The notes under the pieces: generated by a model
Told to the model about the DNA's origin: nothing
The model's database searches: none
Seen by the model: only the letters and a program-made list of their open reading frames with translations
Shown here: positions 1 through 8,022 of the stretch, in pieces
How the letters are laid out: every line of letters starts with the position of its first letter
Numbering within the stretch: position 1 is the first letter of the stretch
Assembly (NCBI RefSeq): GCF_038397775.1
Contig: NZ_CP151650.1
Span: forward strand, 1,860,001 to 1,924,000
Direction of reading: 5' to 3'
Origin: Pseudomonas sp. RC10
GTDB lineage: Bacteria; Pseudomonadota; Gammaproteobacteria; Pseudomonadales; Pseudomonadaceae
Length of the DNA stretch: 64,000 nucleotides
Program-made: the position numbers and the translations under genes

Positions 1-2
1 AC

Positions 3-677
3 AAACTGCCAGCGACCCGCCAGTCGATGCGTTACGCACTCGCCACCGGTGTGGTGCTGCTGGGTGGGTATCAGATCTGCTACCTGCTGGCGCTGGACAT
101 GAAAGTGGCGCCCGGCGTCATGGCGACGATCATGGGCGTGCAGCCAATCCTCACGGCGGTCTTGCTGGAACGCAGCCGCTCCTTCTCGCGGATGTTTGGC
201 CTGAGTCTGGGCCTCGCCGGGCTGGTCCTGGTGGTGTTTCAAGGCATTGGTGACGGCGGTTCACTGGCCGGGATGGCGTTCGGCGTGCTCGGCATGCTGA
301 GCATGACGGTCGGCTCGATCATGCAGAAGCGTGTCACCGACAATCCGCTTGGCACGCTACCCGTGCAGTACTTCGCCGGGATGGTGGTGTGCGCGGTGTT
401 CGTGCCGTTCCAGCCGTTTCACTTCGAGCACGCCATCGGGTTCTACGTCCCAGTGATCTACATGGGGCTGCTGGTGTCGGTGCTCGGCTCGTGGCTGCTG
501 TACCGGCTGATCGCCCAGGGAAATCTGGTCAACGTCACCAGCCTGTTTTACCTGGTGCCTGCCGTGACGGCGATCATGGACTACCTCATCTTCGGTAATC
601 GACTGGCGCTGCTGAGCCTGCTCGGGATGGTGTTGATCGTGGTGGGGTTGGTGTTCGTGTTTCGTAAGGCCAAATGA
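3..677 (+). CDS. EamA/DMT-family transporter, 5' end outside window
   Basis: An inner-membrane drug/metabolite transporter of the EamA family; the substrate cannot be told from sequence. The open frame runs into the window edge without a stop, so the first internal ATG (position 27) is not the real start and about 80 or more N-terminal residues are missing. The visible part is almost entirely hydrophobic, with about seven to eight membrane segments covering the end of the first EamA repeat and the second repeat (around residues 85-215). It ends in a positively charged tail (FRKAK) as is usual in the family. No partner gene is visible in the window. Confidence 0.85.
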   Translation, partial: KLPATRQSMRYALATGVVLLGGYQICYLLALDMKVAPGVMATIMGVQPILTAVLLERSRSFSRMFGLSLGLAGLVLVVFQGIGDGGSLAGMAFGVLGMLSMTVGSIMQKRVTDNPLGTLPVQYFAGMVVCAVFVPFQPFHFEHAIGFYVPVIYMGLLVSVLGSWLLYRLIAQGNLVNVTSLFYLVPAVTAIMDYLIFGNRLALLSLLGMVLIVVGLVFVFRKAK

Positions 678-727
678 AGCGCCACGCTAACGAGCGTTGA
701 CGCTCACTTTAATGAAGCCAGCGTGCT

Positions 728-778
728 GGCGAATGCGGGCGGGTCAGGCGACGTCGTCGTTGACCTTCCGCATTCGCC
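728..778. repeat. Inverted repeat between convergent genes
   Basis: GGCGAATGCGG (728-738) is matched perfectly by CCGCATTCGCC (768-778) around a 29-base loop. It lies between the end of the EamA gene and the end of the ABC exporter gene, so it could act as a bidirectional terminator or be a degenerate REP-type element. No T-run follows, so an intrinsic terminator is not well supported. Confidence 0.5.
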
Positions 779-790
779 TGACCGACGCAG

Positions 791-2650
791 CTACAGGGTT
801 TGCGGCGCCAATGGAAGCTCCTCCACGCCCACAAACCCGCCGGTCTGATGCGCCCACAACCGCGCATACAGCCCTTTGCGCGCCAGCAGTTCGGCATGAG
901 ACCCGTCTTCCACGATCTGCCCATTTTCCAGCACGATGAGCCGGTCCATCTTCGCGATAGTCGAAAGACGGTGGGCGATGGCGATGACAGTCTTGCCTTC
1001 CATCAGCGTTTCCAGGCTTTCCTGAATGGCGGCTTCGACTTCCGAATCCAGCGCGGAGGTCGCTTCGTCCATGATCAAAATCGGCGCATCCTTGAGCAGC
1101 ACTCGGGTGATCGCGATGCGCTGACGTTGACCGCCCGACAGCTTCACGCCGCGTTCCCCCACATGGGCGTCCAGCCCGGTGCGTCCTTCCGCGTCCGACA
1201 GCTGCGGGATGAACCCGTCGGCGCGAGCCTTGCGCATGGCTTCCCACAGTTCGGCGTCGGTGGCATTGGGCTTGCCGTACTGCAAGTTGTCACGAATTGA
1301 GCGGTGCAGCAGCGACGTATCCTGCGTGATCATGCCGACGTGCGAGCGCAGGCTTTCCTGCGTCACATGGGCAATGTCCTGATCGTCGATCGTGATGCGC
1401 CCGCCTTGCACGTCGTACAGCCGCAGCAGCAGGTTCACCAGCGTCGATTTGCCTGCGCCGGACGGGCCGATCAAACCGATTTTTTCTCCCGGTTTGATGT
1501 CCAGGTTCAGCTCCTTGATCACCCCTTTGCCAGGCCCGTACTGGAAATTCAGGTGCTCGAATTTCACCTCGCCACGGCTGATCTGCAGCGTCGGCGCCGC
1601 CGCGCGGTCCGAGACGCCCACCGGCTGGGAAATGCTCTGCAGACCGTCCTGCACCATGCCGATGTTTTCGAAGATGCCGTTGACTACCCACATGATCCAG
1701 CCGGACATGTTGACGATCCGAATCACCAGGCCGGTCGCCAAGGCAATCGCACCCACCGAGATCAGCGATTGCGTCCACAGCCACAGGGCCAAGCCGGTGG
1801 TCCAGACGATCAGGATGCCGTTCAGGGTCGTGATCACCGTGTCCATTTCGGTGATTACGCGACCGGCGAGCTGAGTCTTTTCGGTCTGCTCGCTGATCGC
1901 TTCACGTGCGTACTGATGCTCGGAGTTGGTGTGGGCAAACAGCTTGAGCGTAGTGATGTTGGTGTAGCCGTCGACGATGCGACCCATCAGTTTCGAACGG
2001 GCTTCAGAGGACACCACCGAGCGCGCCTTCACGCGCGGCACGAACCACCAGAGCGAGAGCGTGAAGGCGATGATCCAGCAGATCAGCGGGATCATCAGGT
2101 GCCAGTCGGCTTCGGCGAACAGAACCAGCGCACCGATCGAATAAATCAGCACGTGCCACATGGCGTCAACGGCCTGCACGGCGGAGTCCCGCAACGCGTT
2201 ACCGGTCTGCACGATGCGCTGGGCGATGCGGCCGGCGAAGTCGCTCTGGAAGAAATTCACGCTTTGTTTGAGGACATAGCTGTGGTTCTGCCAGTTGATC
2301 AGGCTGGTCATCCCAGGGCCGATGGTCTGGTGCACCAGCAGATCGTGCAAAAGCACGAACACCGGTCGCAGCACGAGGGCGACGATCACCATCCAGATCA
2401 GCTCATACGCGTGGTCACTGAAGAAATTCGGGTTAGGCGCCCCTTGTGCCAGGTCGATGATGCGGCTCAGGTAGTTGAACAGCGACACTTCGATCAGCGC
2501 ACCAATCAAACCCACCACCAGCAGTGCGACAAAACTGGGCCAGACTTGCTTGAGGTAATAAACGTAAAACGACACAACCTGGTTGGGCGGAGCGACGGTC
2601 GGGGCGTCGCGGAAGATATCAATCAGTTTTTCGAAACGACGATAGAGCAT
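791..2650 (-). CDS. ABC exporter, fused permease and ATPase (MsbA/multidrug type)
   Basis: A half-size ABC exporter expected to work as a homodimer in the inner membrane. The N-terminal 330 residues carry about six membrane helices, and the ATPase domain follows. Walker A GPSGAGKST lies near residues 393-401, the signature LSGGQRQR near 502 and Walker B ILIMDEATSALD near 523, with the switch histidine in IAHRLSTI. At 619 residues it has the normal length for this class. Lipid, drug and peptide exporters share this architecture and no substrate is shown by context. It is monocistronic, with a convergent EamA gene downstream. Confidence 0.93.
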   Translation of the reverse strand: MLYRRFEKLIDIFRDAPTVAPPNQVVSFYVYYLKQVWPSFVALLVVGLIGALIEVSLFNYLSRIIDLAQGAPNPNFFSDHAYELIWMVIVALVLRPVFVLLHDLLVHQTIGPGMTSLINWQNHSYVLKQSVNFFQSDFAGRIAQRIVQTGNALRDSAVQAVDAMWHVLIYSIGALVLFAEADWHLMIPLICWIIAFTLSLWWFVPRVKARSVVSSEARSKLMGRIVDGYTNITTLKLFAHTNSEHQYAREAISEQTEKTQLAGRVITEMDTVITTLNGILIVWTTGLALWLWTQSLISVGAIALATGLVIRIVNMSGWIMWVVNGIFENIGMVQDGLQSISQPVGVSDRAAAPTLQISRGEVKFEHLNFQYGPGKGVIKELNLDIKPGEKIGLIGPSGAGKSTLVNLLLRLYDVQGGRITIDDQDIAHVTQESLRSHVGMITQDTSLLHRSIRDNLQYGKPNATDAELWEAMRKARADGFIPQLSDAEGRTGLDAHVGERGVKLSGGQRQRIAITRVLLKDAPILIMDEATSALDSEVEAAIQESLETLMEGKTVIAIAHRLSTIAKMDRLIVLENGQIVEDGSHAELLARKGLYARLWAHQTGGFVGVEELPLAPQTL

Positions 2651-2771
2651 TGGCTATGACGCCCACGCTTGAGCGGGCTCTCCATTCTGATGGACGGGGG
2701 TGCGTCCCGGAATCTGACCACAGTGCGACGCAATTGCTCACATTTTTCCTGTGATGGGCGTTCCAGAAACG

Positions 2772-2797
2772 AAAAAGCCGGGCAAGTGCCCGGCTTT
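2772..2797 (-). terminator. Intrinsic terminator of ppiA
   Basis: AAAGCCGGGCA and TGCCCGGCTTT form a GC-rich hairpin just downstream of the cyclophilin stop codon. Read on the minus strand it is followed by a run of five T residues, a classic Rho-independent terminator. Confidence 0.9.
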
Positions 2798-2814
2798 CGT
2801 ACACCGTGTGAAGC

Positions 2815-3372
2815 TTAGTTCACGCGCTTGGCAGACTTGATCAGAATCGGGTCCAGCGGCACGTTTTGCATGCCGCCCTTGCTGCCGGTCTGCACGTTGA
2901 CGATCTGGTCGACGACGTCCATGCCCTTGACGACCTTGCCGAACACCGCATAGCCGTAATCGCGGGCGCCGTGGTCGAGCATGGCGTTGTCGACGACGTT
3001 GATGAAGAACTGGCTGGTGGCCGAGTTCACGTCAGAGGTGCGCGCCATGGCCAGGGTGCCACGGACGTTATGCAGGCCGTTGTCGGCTTCGTTCTTGATC
3101 GGGTCATTGGTTGGCTTCTGCACCATCTGCGCGGTGAAACCACCGCCCTGGACCATGAAGCCCGGGATCACGCGGTGAAAAATGGTGTTGGAGTAGAAGT
3201 TGCTGTCCACGTACTTGAGGAAGTTCGCGGTACTGATCGGCGCCTTGTCCTGGTTCAGCTCGATTTCAACCTGACCGAAACTGGTGTCCAGCACAACGTG
3301 CGGCGCGGGCGCGGCCATCAGGTTGGAAGCGAACAGTACGGCGGCGGCAGAGAGGGCGATTTTTTTCAGCAT
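2815..3372 (-). CDS. ppiA: Periplasmic peptidyl-prolyl cis-trans isomerase (cyclophilin)
   Basis: Cyclophilin-type prolyl isomerase that helps exported proteins fold in the periplasm. The chosen ATG begins a typical signal peptide ([13 protein letters not shown], cleavage after MAA). An in-frame ATG 13 codons upstream would add a polar leader and is unlikely. The 185-residue product contains the cyclophilin core motifs [13 protein letters not shown] and TSQFFINV, including the catalytic Arg-Phe-Gln set of the family. It is a single-gene unit with its own terminator downstream. Confidence 0.93.
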   Translation of the reverse strand: MLKKIALSAAAVLFASNLMAAPAPHVVLDTSFGQVEIELNQDKAPISTANFLKYVDSNFYSNTIFHRVIPGFMVQGGGFTAQMVQKPTNDPIKNEADNGLHNVRGTLAMARTSDVNSATSQFFINVVDNAMLDHGARDYGYAVFGKVVKGMDVVDQIVNVQTGSKGGMQNVPLDPILIKSAKRVN

Positions 3373-3452
3373 GGGGAGTAGACGTCCTGAAAAGTGATTT
3401 TTCGACTGCAAAAAACAGGACGTAAGGGAAACACGTTTGGAGGGATTTGGAC

Positions 3453-3472
3453 AGAGCCCCGGGAGGGGCTCT
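3453..3472. terminator. GC-rich hairpin downstream of small secreted-peptide gene
   Basis: AGAGCCCC and GGGGCTCT form a perfect 8-bp stem with a four-base loop, lying just past the end of the minus-strand small ORF at 3506. No clear T-run follows on the minus strand, so termination is plausible but weakly supported. Confidence 0.4.
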
Positions 3473-3505
3473 GAACGTTACGGAAACGAGTGAGCACGGA
3501 CGGCT

Positions 3506-3670
3506 TTAATCTCCAATCGATAAATCCAAATTGAAAGGAAAAAAGTCGTTATCGTAATAACTAACCAACTTTAGAACGTTTAAGCTGATATCTGCACTTG
3601 CCGTCCCTGAATGCAGGACCACGAACAAGCTCAGCGCAACAAATGGCAGTATTTTCTTGATGTTTTTCAT
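3506..3670 (-). CDS. Small secreted peptide of unknown function (54 aa)
   Basis: A 54-codon ORF starting MKNIKKILPF with a clear signal peptide (basic N-region, hydrophobic core, cleavage site near GTASA). The predicted mature peptide is only about 28 residues, acidic and rich in aromatic residues (SYYDNDFFPF). An excellent ribosome-binding site, AGGAGTGA, sits 7 bases before the ATG, inside the end of the hydrolase gene whose stop is only 5 bases upstream. The two genes are therefore probably co-transcribed. I do not recognise the family. The good start context argues against a chance ORF. Confidence 0.6.
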   Translation of the reverse strand: MKNIKKILPFVALSLFVVLHSGTASADISLNVLKLVSYYDNDFFPFNLDLSIGD

Positions 3671-3675
3671 GACAG

Positions 3676-4476
3676 TCACTCCTGTGACGATGCATCCACG
3701 TCTTTCAAGAACTCCAGAAGAGCCCGATTGAATTCCTCTGGTCGATCCAGCGGGGTTGCATGTCGGGAATCCTCGATGACCACCAACTTCGCCTCATGAA
3801 TAAGCCTAACGTACACCTCTTTAAGCGCCACCGGCGTGTAATCATATTTCGCAGTAACGACCAGCGTCGGGCATTGAATTCGCGATAACTTTTCCTGCAC
3901 GCCCCAGCCCACAATCGCACTGAAACTCGCGAGATAGGCGTGTTTTTCATTCTGCGCCCAACGTTTGGCGATCTTGTGCCGCAGGTCCGCCTGTTCGGGT
4001 TTGGGGAACAAATTCTTGCCCAGCGCCTTGCCGATGGCCTCCATGCTGAACACCCGCGCCAGCAGCCAGCGTTTGGCGAATTGCCGGACATCGCTGAGGC
4101 TTTTGATTTTCACTTCGGGGGCGCTGTTGACGATGGTCAGGCTCTTCAATAACTGAGGGTGATCGACCGCCAGTTGAAAGCCGATCATCCCGCCCATGGA
4201 CAACCCCACCAAATGCACCGGTCCTGGCTGCAGATGGTCGAGGAGGGCTTTGATGTCCGCGCTGAATCCGGGAATGCTGTAGCGCTCGCGGGGTTTGCCG
4301 GAGCGTCCGTGACCGCGCACATCGACTGCGATCACCCGGTGCTGCCCAACCAGCGCGGGGATTTGATATTCCCAATCCTGCGCACTCGACCCGAGGCCGT
4401 GGACCAACAGGACCGGGCTGCCCTGCCCGAATTCTTGGTAGTGCAGGGAACAGCCATTGCGTTCGAAGTAGGGCAT
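3676..4476 (-). CDS. Alpha/beta-fold hydrolase
   Basis: Probable cytoplasmic esterase, lactonase or related serine hydrolase of 266 residues. The oxyanion region HGLGSSAQDW is followed by the nucleophile elbow GLSMGG (Ser near residue 100). A late Asp (KYDYTPVA) and His (SRHATPLDRPEEF) complete a catalytic triad. It resembles the 3-oxoadipate enol-lactonase and haloperoxidase-like branch, but no catabolic genes are nearby, so the substrate is unknown. A tiny secreted-peptide gene follows 5 bases after its stop. Confidence 0.9.
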   Translation of the reverse strand: MPYFERNGCSLHYQEFGQGSPVLLVHGLGSSAQDWEYQIPALVGQHRVIAVDVRGHGRSGKPRERYSIPGFSADIKALLDHLQPGPVHLVGLSMGGMIGFQLAVDHPQLLKSLTIVNSAPEVKIKSLSDVRQFAKRWLLARVFSMEAIGKALGKNLFPKPEQADLRHKIAKRWAQNEKHAYLASFSAIVGWGVQEKLSRIQCPTLVVTAKYDYTPVALKEVYVRLIHEAKLVVIEDSRHATPLDRPEEFNRALLEFLKDVDASSQE

Positions 4477-4512
4477 GGGTGACCTCCTTGTTGTCGGAAT
4501 TGAGCACAGCCG

Positions 4513-4604
4513 CCTGTGGGAGCGAATTTGTTCGCGAGGCGTCGGTCCGGGCGATACCTATCTGTGCGCCGACCATTTTTCGCGAATAAATTCGCTCCTA
4601 CAGG
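4513..4604. repeat. REP pair (BIME) of Pseudomonas type
   Basis: Two inverted copies of the repeat CTGTRGGAGCGAATTTRTTCGCGA face each other (4513-4537 and 4580-4604) around a 42-base spacer. The same core recurs at 10881, 16461, 26856 and 60779. It lies between the divergently oriented upstream end of the hydrolase gene and the 3' end of the LysR gene. Confidence 0.85.
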
Positions 4605-4627
4605 GGGATCGGTGTGTGCTTGTGCGG

Positions 4628-5554
4628 CTACACCGTCGGCTGCTGTGCCACAAATGGCGCGTCCAGCGGCGCTGTGTCGAATTTCTGGATCAACTCGATG
4701 AGTATCTGCGTCGCAGGCCCCAGCGGCTTGTCCTTGCTCGCATACAAATAGAAGGTCGGGTTGCGGCTGCCGCCCTTGTCCAGCGGCAGCACTTTCAATA
4801 CACCTTCCTTGATTTCCCGTTCGATCATATGGCGGGGCAACCAGGCGAAACCCAGACCGCTGCTGACGAACTTGGCGGCGGTTGCCAGGCTGCCCACGGT
4901 CCAGCGCTGTTCGGCCCCGAGCCAGCCAACATCACGAGGTTGATTACGGCCCGAATCGCGAATCACCACCTGCAGCTGGCTTTCCAGATCCTGAAAGGTC
5001 AACTCGCGCTGCATCTGGTGCAGTGCATGCTCGGGGTGCGCCACCGAGACGAATTCCACGGCGCTCATCTCTGTGCCCAAATAGCCCGGAATGTTGAAGC
5101 CGCTGATCGCCAGGTCCGCCACGCCTTCAAGCAAGACCTCTTCGACACCGGACAACACCTCTTCGCGCAGTCGCACGCGGCAACCACGGCTTTGCGGCAT
5201 GAAGGCCGTCAACGCACGCACCAGCCGTGCGTTCGGGTACGCCGCATCGACCACCAGCCGCACCTCGGCTTCCCAGCCTTGCTCCATGTGGTGAGCGAGG
5301 TCTTCCAGTTGGCTGGCATTTTTCACCAATTGCCGAGACCGGCGCAGCAACACCTCGCCCGCATCGGTCAGCACGGCCTTACGCCCGTCGATGCGCAGCA
5401 ACGGTACGCCCAACTGATCCTGCATACGGGCCACGGTGTAGCTCACCGAAGATTGCGAGCGGTGCAGGGCGTCAGCCGCCTGGGCAAAACCACCCTGGTC
5501 GACCACGGCCTGCAATGTGCGCCATTGATCAAGGGTCACGCGGGGCGCTTTCAT
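4628..5554 (-). CDS. LysR-family transcriptional regulator
   Basis: DNA-binding regulator of 308 residues. The N-terminal winged helix-turn-helix (residues 5-65) reads LHRSQSSVSYTVARMQDQLG, and the remainder matches the LysR substrate-binding domain. The effector and target genes are not evident. The adjacent divergent gene at 5605 encodes a small exported protein, which is an unusual LysR target, so regulation of it is only a possibility. Confidence 0.93.
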   Translation of the reverse strand: MKAPRVTLDQWRTLQAVVDQGGFAQAADALHRSQSSVSYTVARMQDQLGVPLLRIDGRKAVLTDAGEVLLRRSRQLVKNASQLEDLAHHMEQGWEAEVRLVVDAAYPNARLVRALTAFMPQSRGCRVRLREEVLSGVEEVLLEGVADLAISGFNIPGYLGTEMSAVEFVSVAHPEHALHQMQRELTFQDLESQLQVVIRDSGRNQPRDVGWLGAEQRWTVGSLATAAKFVSSGLGFAWLPRHMIEREIKEGVLKVLPLDKGGSRNPTFYLYASKDKPLGPATQILIELIQKFDTAPLDAPFVAQQPTV

Positions 5555-5604
5555 CTTTCGTTCCTTTTGTCCTACGCTGGCACTCCCGAACCGGAGACTG
5601 CCGC

Positions 5605-5919
5605 ATGAAAAAAATCTGTTGTGTGCTGCTGACCATGTTGCCGCTGAGCGCCTTTGCCTACCCCATCGATGTGGAAAAACACATCAATGGCGTGGAAATC
5701 GACTACAACAGCCACGACACTGCGTACGACATCGGCAGCATCACCGTGAACAACTACGGCGACGTTCCCGCCAAATGCAGCGCGGTATTCAGCAATGGCC
5801 CTGAGGCGCCTCGCACGCGCCGGGTGCAGATTGCGCCGAAGAGCAGCGCCAACGTCTCCGTCAAATTCAGCCGCGAGATCGTCAAGCTGCGGATCAAGCT
5901 GAGTTGCGACCCGCAATGA
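5605..5919 (+). CDS. Small exported protein of unknown function (104 aa)
   Basis: Signal peptide MKKICCVLLTMLPLSAFA, then an 86-residue mature domain with two cysteines (KCSAVF and KLSCDP) that could form a periplasmic disulfide. The segment VNNYGDVPAKCSAVFSNGP and the pattern of alternating hydrophobic residues suggest a small beta-sandwich. The ATG follows GGAGACTGCCGC. Relatives in pseudomonads have sometimes been labelled as 3-phosphoglycerate kinase, but nothing in this sequence supports a kinase. Function unknown. Confidence 0.75.
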   Translation: MKKICCVLLTMLPLSAFAYPIDVEKHINGVEIDYNSHDTAYDIGSITVNNYGDVPAKCSAVFSNGPEAPRTRRVQIAPKSSANVSVKFSREIVKLRIKLSCDPQ

Positions 5920-5934
5920 GCCGCAATGCATCTG

Positions 5935-5959
5935 ACCGAAGAGCCTAGTGTTCTTCGGT
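5935..5959 (+). terminator. Hairpin after the small exported protein gene
   Basis: ACCGAAG (5935-5941) pairs with CTTCGGT (5953-5959) shortly after the stop codon. No uridine tract follows, so this may stabilise the 3' end and not terminate by itself. Confidence 0.4.
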
Positions 5960-6104
5960 GTAAGAAACAATTTATTAGATGTTTAGTAGCACTTTCTTGG
6001 AGGCTTTGATCGATCCGGTCCGGAAGTGACGTGACAAGGGTCTAAAGGGTTCGCGAAGGGCGAGGGTTGTTCCGACTGGCGGCTCAAGGTTTCAGGCACA
6101 TGAT

Positions 6105-6237
6105 TTGACTGCGTTTAATCGCCTGTTAATGCCCAGGCGAGATCCTGCTCGCGTTCATCGACTCTCCCTTGGCATTCACGGCTCCTGAATGCATCACCCG
6201 ATAGACCCGCTCATAGCGTCGGGTCATCGGGTTTTTT
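6105..6237 (+). ncRNA. Candidate small RNA ending in an intrinsic terminator
   Basis: The 576-base gap 5920-6495 has no convincing gene, but its middle is strongly structured. GCGAGATCCTGCTCGC (from about 6137), GCATTC/GAATGC (around 6172-6192) and a terminator stem ACCCGAT...ATCGGGT (6196-6232) followed by TTTTTT occur in series. A TTGACT box lies at 6105-6110, but the matching -10 is poor. The terminator is about 280 bases past the nearest gene, which suggests an independent transcript. A further hairpin AACATCA/TGATGTT with GGAGG in its loop lies near 6373-6393. Confidence 0.35.
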
Positions 6238-6495
6238 ATGGCCCATTGATTGTCGCTCTGCACTCACCCAGTGGCCTTTCTGGCGGGTACTGACAGGTAC
6301 GTCCCCCTCGATTTCGCGTTCAAAGACAACCGCCTGACGCTGAAATAGCCGGGCTAGACATCCCAGTCGCTAACATCATTGGAGGTGATGTTGAGTATGT
6401 TCAGACGTGGTTTTTCAATAGTGCGCTGACCGAATAGATTGGCTCCAACGAAACGAATTAACCCCCTTACTTACGGTTCTCTGGAGATTGAAATC

Positions 6496-6729
6496 ATGAA
6501 AAAATCCATCGCTTTCGGTTTTGCACTGTCGATCCTGGCAGCCGGTTCTGCCTTTGCCGCGCCAGAAAAAACCTACCAACGCGCCATTGTCGATGCCGCC
6601 AGTGTTTCGACCCTGGACAGCAAAGTGGCCAGCAAAGATGCCGTCAAGCCCTTTGACAGCAAGGCCTCCAGCACCGTGATCGTTGCTGAGAACCGCAAAG
6701 AATTCGGGTCGGGCTATCAGCGCTACTGA
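6496..6729 (+). CDS. Small secreted protein, first of a tandem paralogous pair
   Basis: A 77-residue product with signal peptide MKKSIAFGFALSILAAGSAFA and a short mature region ending VIVAENRKEFGSGYQRY. The start was set at the ATG after CTGGAGATTGAAATC; the longer frame from 6439 adds a non-signal leader. Its C-terminal 20 residues are nearly identical to those of the next gene, while the middle diverges. This suggests the tail is the functional part. No known family recognised. Confidence 0.75.
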   Translation: MKKSIAFGFALSILAAGSAFAAPEKTYQRAIVDAASVSTLDSKVASKDAVKPFDSKASSTVIVAENRKEFGSGYQRY

Positions 6730-6763
6730 GTCAACAGTGCATGCTTAGTCCTACCTGAGCGCA

Positions 6764-6801
6764 CTTAATAAAAACCCGGCCGATGCCGGGTTTTTATTAA
6801 G
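6764..6801. terminator. Bidirectional-looking intrinsic terminator
   Basis: CTTAATAAAAACCCGGC and GCCGGGTTTTTATTAAG form a perfect 17-bp inverted repeat with loop CGAT, with a T-run on the plus strand. It separates the two paralogous small genes, so each is probably its own transcription unit. Confidence 0.92.
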
Positions 6802-6962
6802 TGTTTTCGACATATAGAAGCAGCTTATTGCGCCGATAGGGCTTTTTCTATCATCAGCGAACTTGATATTCAGCATGTATCGCAATGTTTTTTAATATCT
6901 CTTCGAAGGACTTAGATTGAATGCAGCACAGCGATTCAACTAACTACTTGGAGAGACCCATC

Positions 6963-7208
6963 ATGAAAAAATCCATCGCCCTCGGCTTCGCTATTTCGGT
7001 TCTGGTCGCGACGTCCGCTTTCGCCAGCCCTCAATCGACCCAGGCCGGTCAGACCATCGTGCTGGAACCTACCTACATCCACGCCACCGCTATCGACGCC
7101 AACGCCGCGGACAAAACCAGCATCAAGCCGTTCGCCGCTCCTTCGTCCAGCACTGTGATTGTCGCTGACAACCGCAAAGAGTTCGGTTCGAGCTATCAGC
7201 GGTACTGA
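6963..7208 (+). CDS. Small secreted protein, second of the tandem pair
   Basis: An 81-residue paralogue of the preceding gene. Signal peptide MKKSIALGFAISVLVATSAFA, then a divergent middle and the shared tail STVIVADNRKEFGSSYQRY. The ATG follows GGAGAGACCCATC. Each copy has its own terminator and an AT-rich upstream region of about 160 bases, so the two may be expressed under different conditions. Function unknown; an envelope or secreted stress peptide is possible but unproven. Confidence 0.75.
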   Translation: MKKSIALGFAISVLVATSAFASPQSTQAGQTIVLEPTYIHATAIDANAADKTSIKPFAAPSSSTVIVADNRKEFGSSYQRY

Positions 7209-7231
7209 GTGATACAGGCTGCACCACAATC

Positions 7232-7258
7232 AAAAGCCCGGCAGATGCCGGGTTTTTT
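7232..7258 (+). terminator. Intrinsic terminator
   Basis: CCCGGCAGATGCCGGG hairpin followed by TTTTTTG directly after the second small secreted protein gene. Confidence 0.88.
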
Positions 7259-7307
7259 GTTTATTCACGTGTTGAGGGTTTGCAGGCTAAGTCCGTAACC
7301 ATGACCC

Positions 7308-7733
7308 TTATTTACGATTAGAGCCCCACGGATCAATAACCTCCAGGCCCGCAGCCTCGTAGGGCGCAGTGTCTCTGGAGGCAATTGCAAAGCCCCGAGC
7401 ATTGGCGATGGCGGCTATATAGCCATCCGGTGTCGGAAATCCGCGACCACTGCGGCGAGCGAGGACCGCCAGTCTGGCGTAATGGCGAGCGGCGTCGGCA
7501 TCGAAGGGCAGCACGCGCTTTTCGAACAATGCCAAAAGCTCCTCAACGGCCAGCGATAACATGTCCCTGCGTCGCCCTTCGGGGAGTGCCGCAATCCCGA
7601 ACAGCATCTCCGCCACGGTGACACTGGAGATGAACAGGGTTTCAGCATGCTGTGCATTGAGCCAATCAAGCACCGCCGGGTTGGGTTGCGGTCTTAATGT
7701 CTCGCTCAATACGTTGGTATCCAGAACGATCAT
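7308..7733 (-). CDS. PIN-domain ribonuclease toxin (FitB/VapC type)
   Basis: Toxin of a type II toxin-antitoxin pair, predicted to cleave RNA in the cytoplasm. The 141 residues carry the PIN signature: DTNVLSE at the N-terminus with Asp5, the central acidic residue in SVTVAEM, and a third acidic cluster in TPDGYIAAIA followed by ASRD. Its ATG overlaps the antitoxin stop by four bases (ATGA), typical of translational coupling. All expected catalytic acidic positions appear intact, so it should be active unless bound by its antitoxin. Confidence 0.92.
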   Translation of the reverse strand: MIVLDTNVLSETLRPQPNPAVLDWLNAQHAETLFISSVTVAEMLFGIAALPEGRRRDMLSLAVEELLALFEKRVLPFDADAARHYARLAVLARRSGRGFPTPDGYIAAIANARGFAIASRDTAPYEAAGLEVIDPWGSNRK

Positions 7734-7987
7734 TCAAACCCCATTGGCTCGGCAGGTTTTTGATCGTGGGCCTGGCTCATCGATTCCACATCCTCATCAC
7801 TCAGATGGAACCGACGGCCTATGTTCATCAGCGCGTCCCCCATCAGCAGACGGGATTCGGGACTGACGGCCTGCGCCAGAATGGCTCGGACTTCGGCCTC
7901 TGTGCTACGGCCGTGCTCTGCGGCGCGCATCCGCAGCGCACGATGCACTTCTTCCGGCACATTGCGAACAGTTAATACCGCCATCAT
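7730..7987 (-). CDS. Ribbon-helix-helix antitoxin (FitA type)
   Basis: Antitoxin partner of the downstream PIN toxin, expected to bind its own promoter and neutralise the toxin. The start is the first ATG of an ATGATG pair preceded by GGAGATCAC; the frame from 8026 has no such signal. The N-terminal MAVLTVRNVPEEVHRALRMRAAEHGRS is the FitA/Arc-like ribbon-helix-helix. The C-terminal acidic stretch (LSDEDVESM) would contact the toxin. About 85 residues, normal for the family. Confidence 0.88.
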   Translation of the reverse strand: MMAVLTVRNVPEEVHRALRMRAAEHGRSTEAEVRAILAQAVSPESRLLMGDALMNIGRRFHLSDEDVESMSQAHDQKPAEPMGFE

Positions 7988-8022
7988 GTGATCTCCATTG
8001 CCCTCAATGACTGCACTATTGA

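Noticed and set aside
1304..2659. Plus-strand 451-codon ORF opposite the ABC exporter
   Set aside because: Shadow of a clear ABC gene on the other strand; His/Gln/Asp-rich composition typical of antisense frames in high-GC DNA and no start site.
4475..5608. Plus-strand 377-codon ORF opposite the LysR gene
   Set aside because: Runs through a REP element and antisense of the LysR gene; no recognisable domain.
5605..5919. Annotation as 3-phosphoglycerate kinase
   Set aside because: The product is a 104-residue secreted protein without any kinase motif; such labels appear to be propagated errors.
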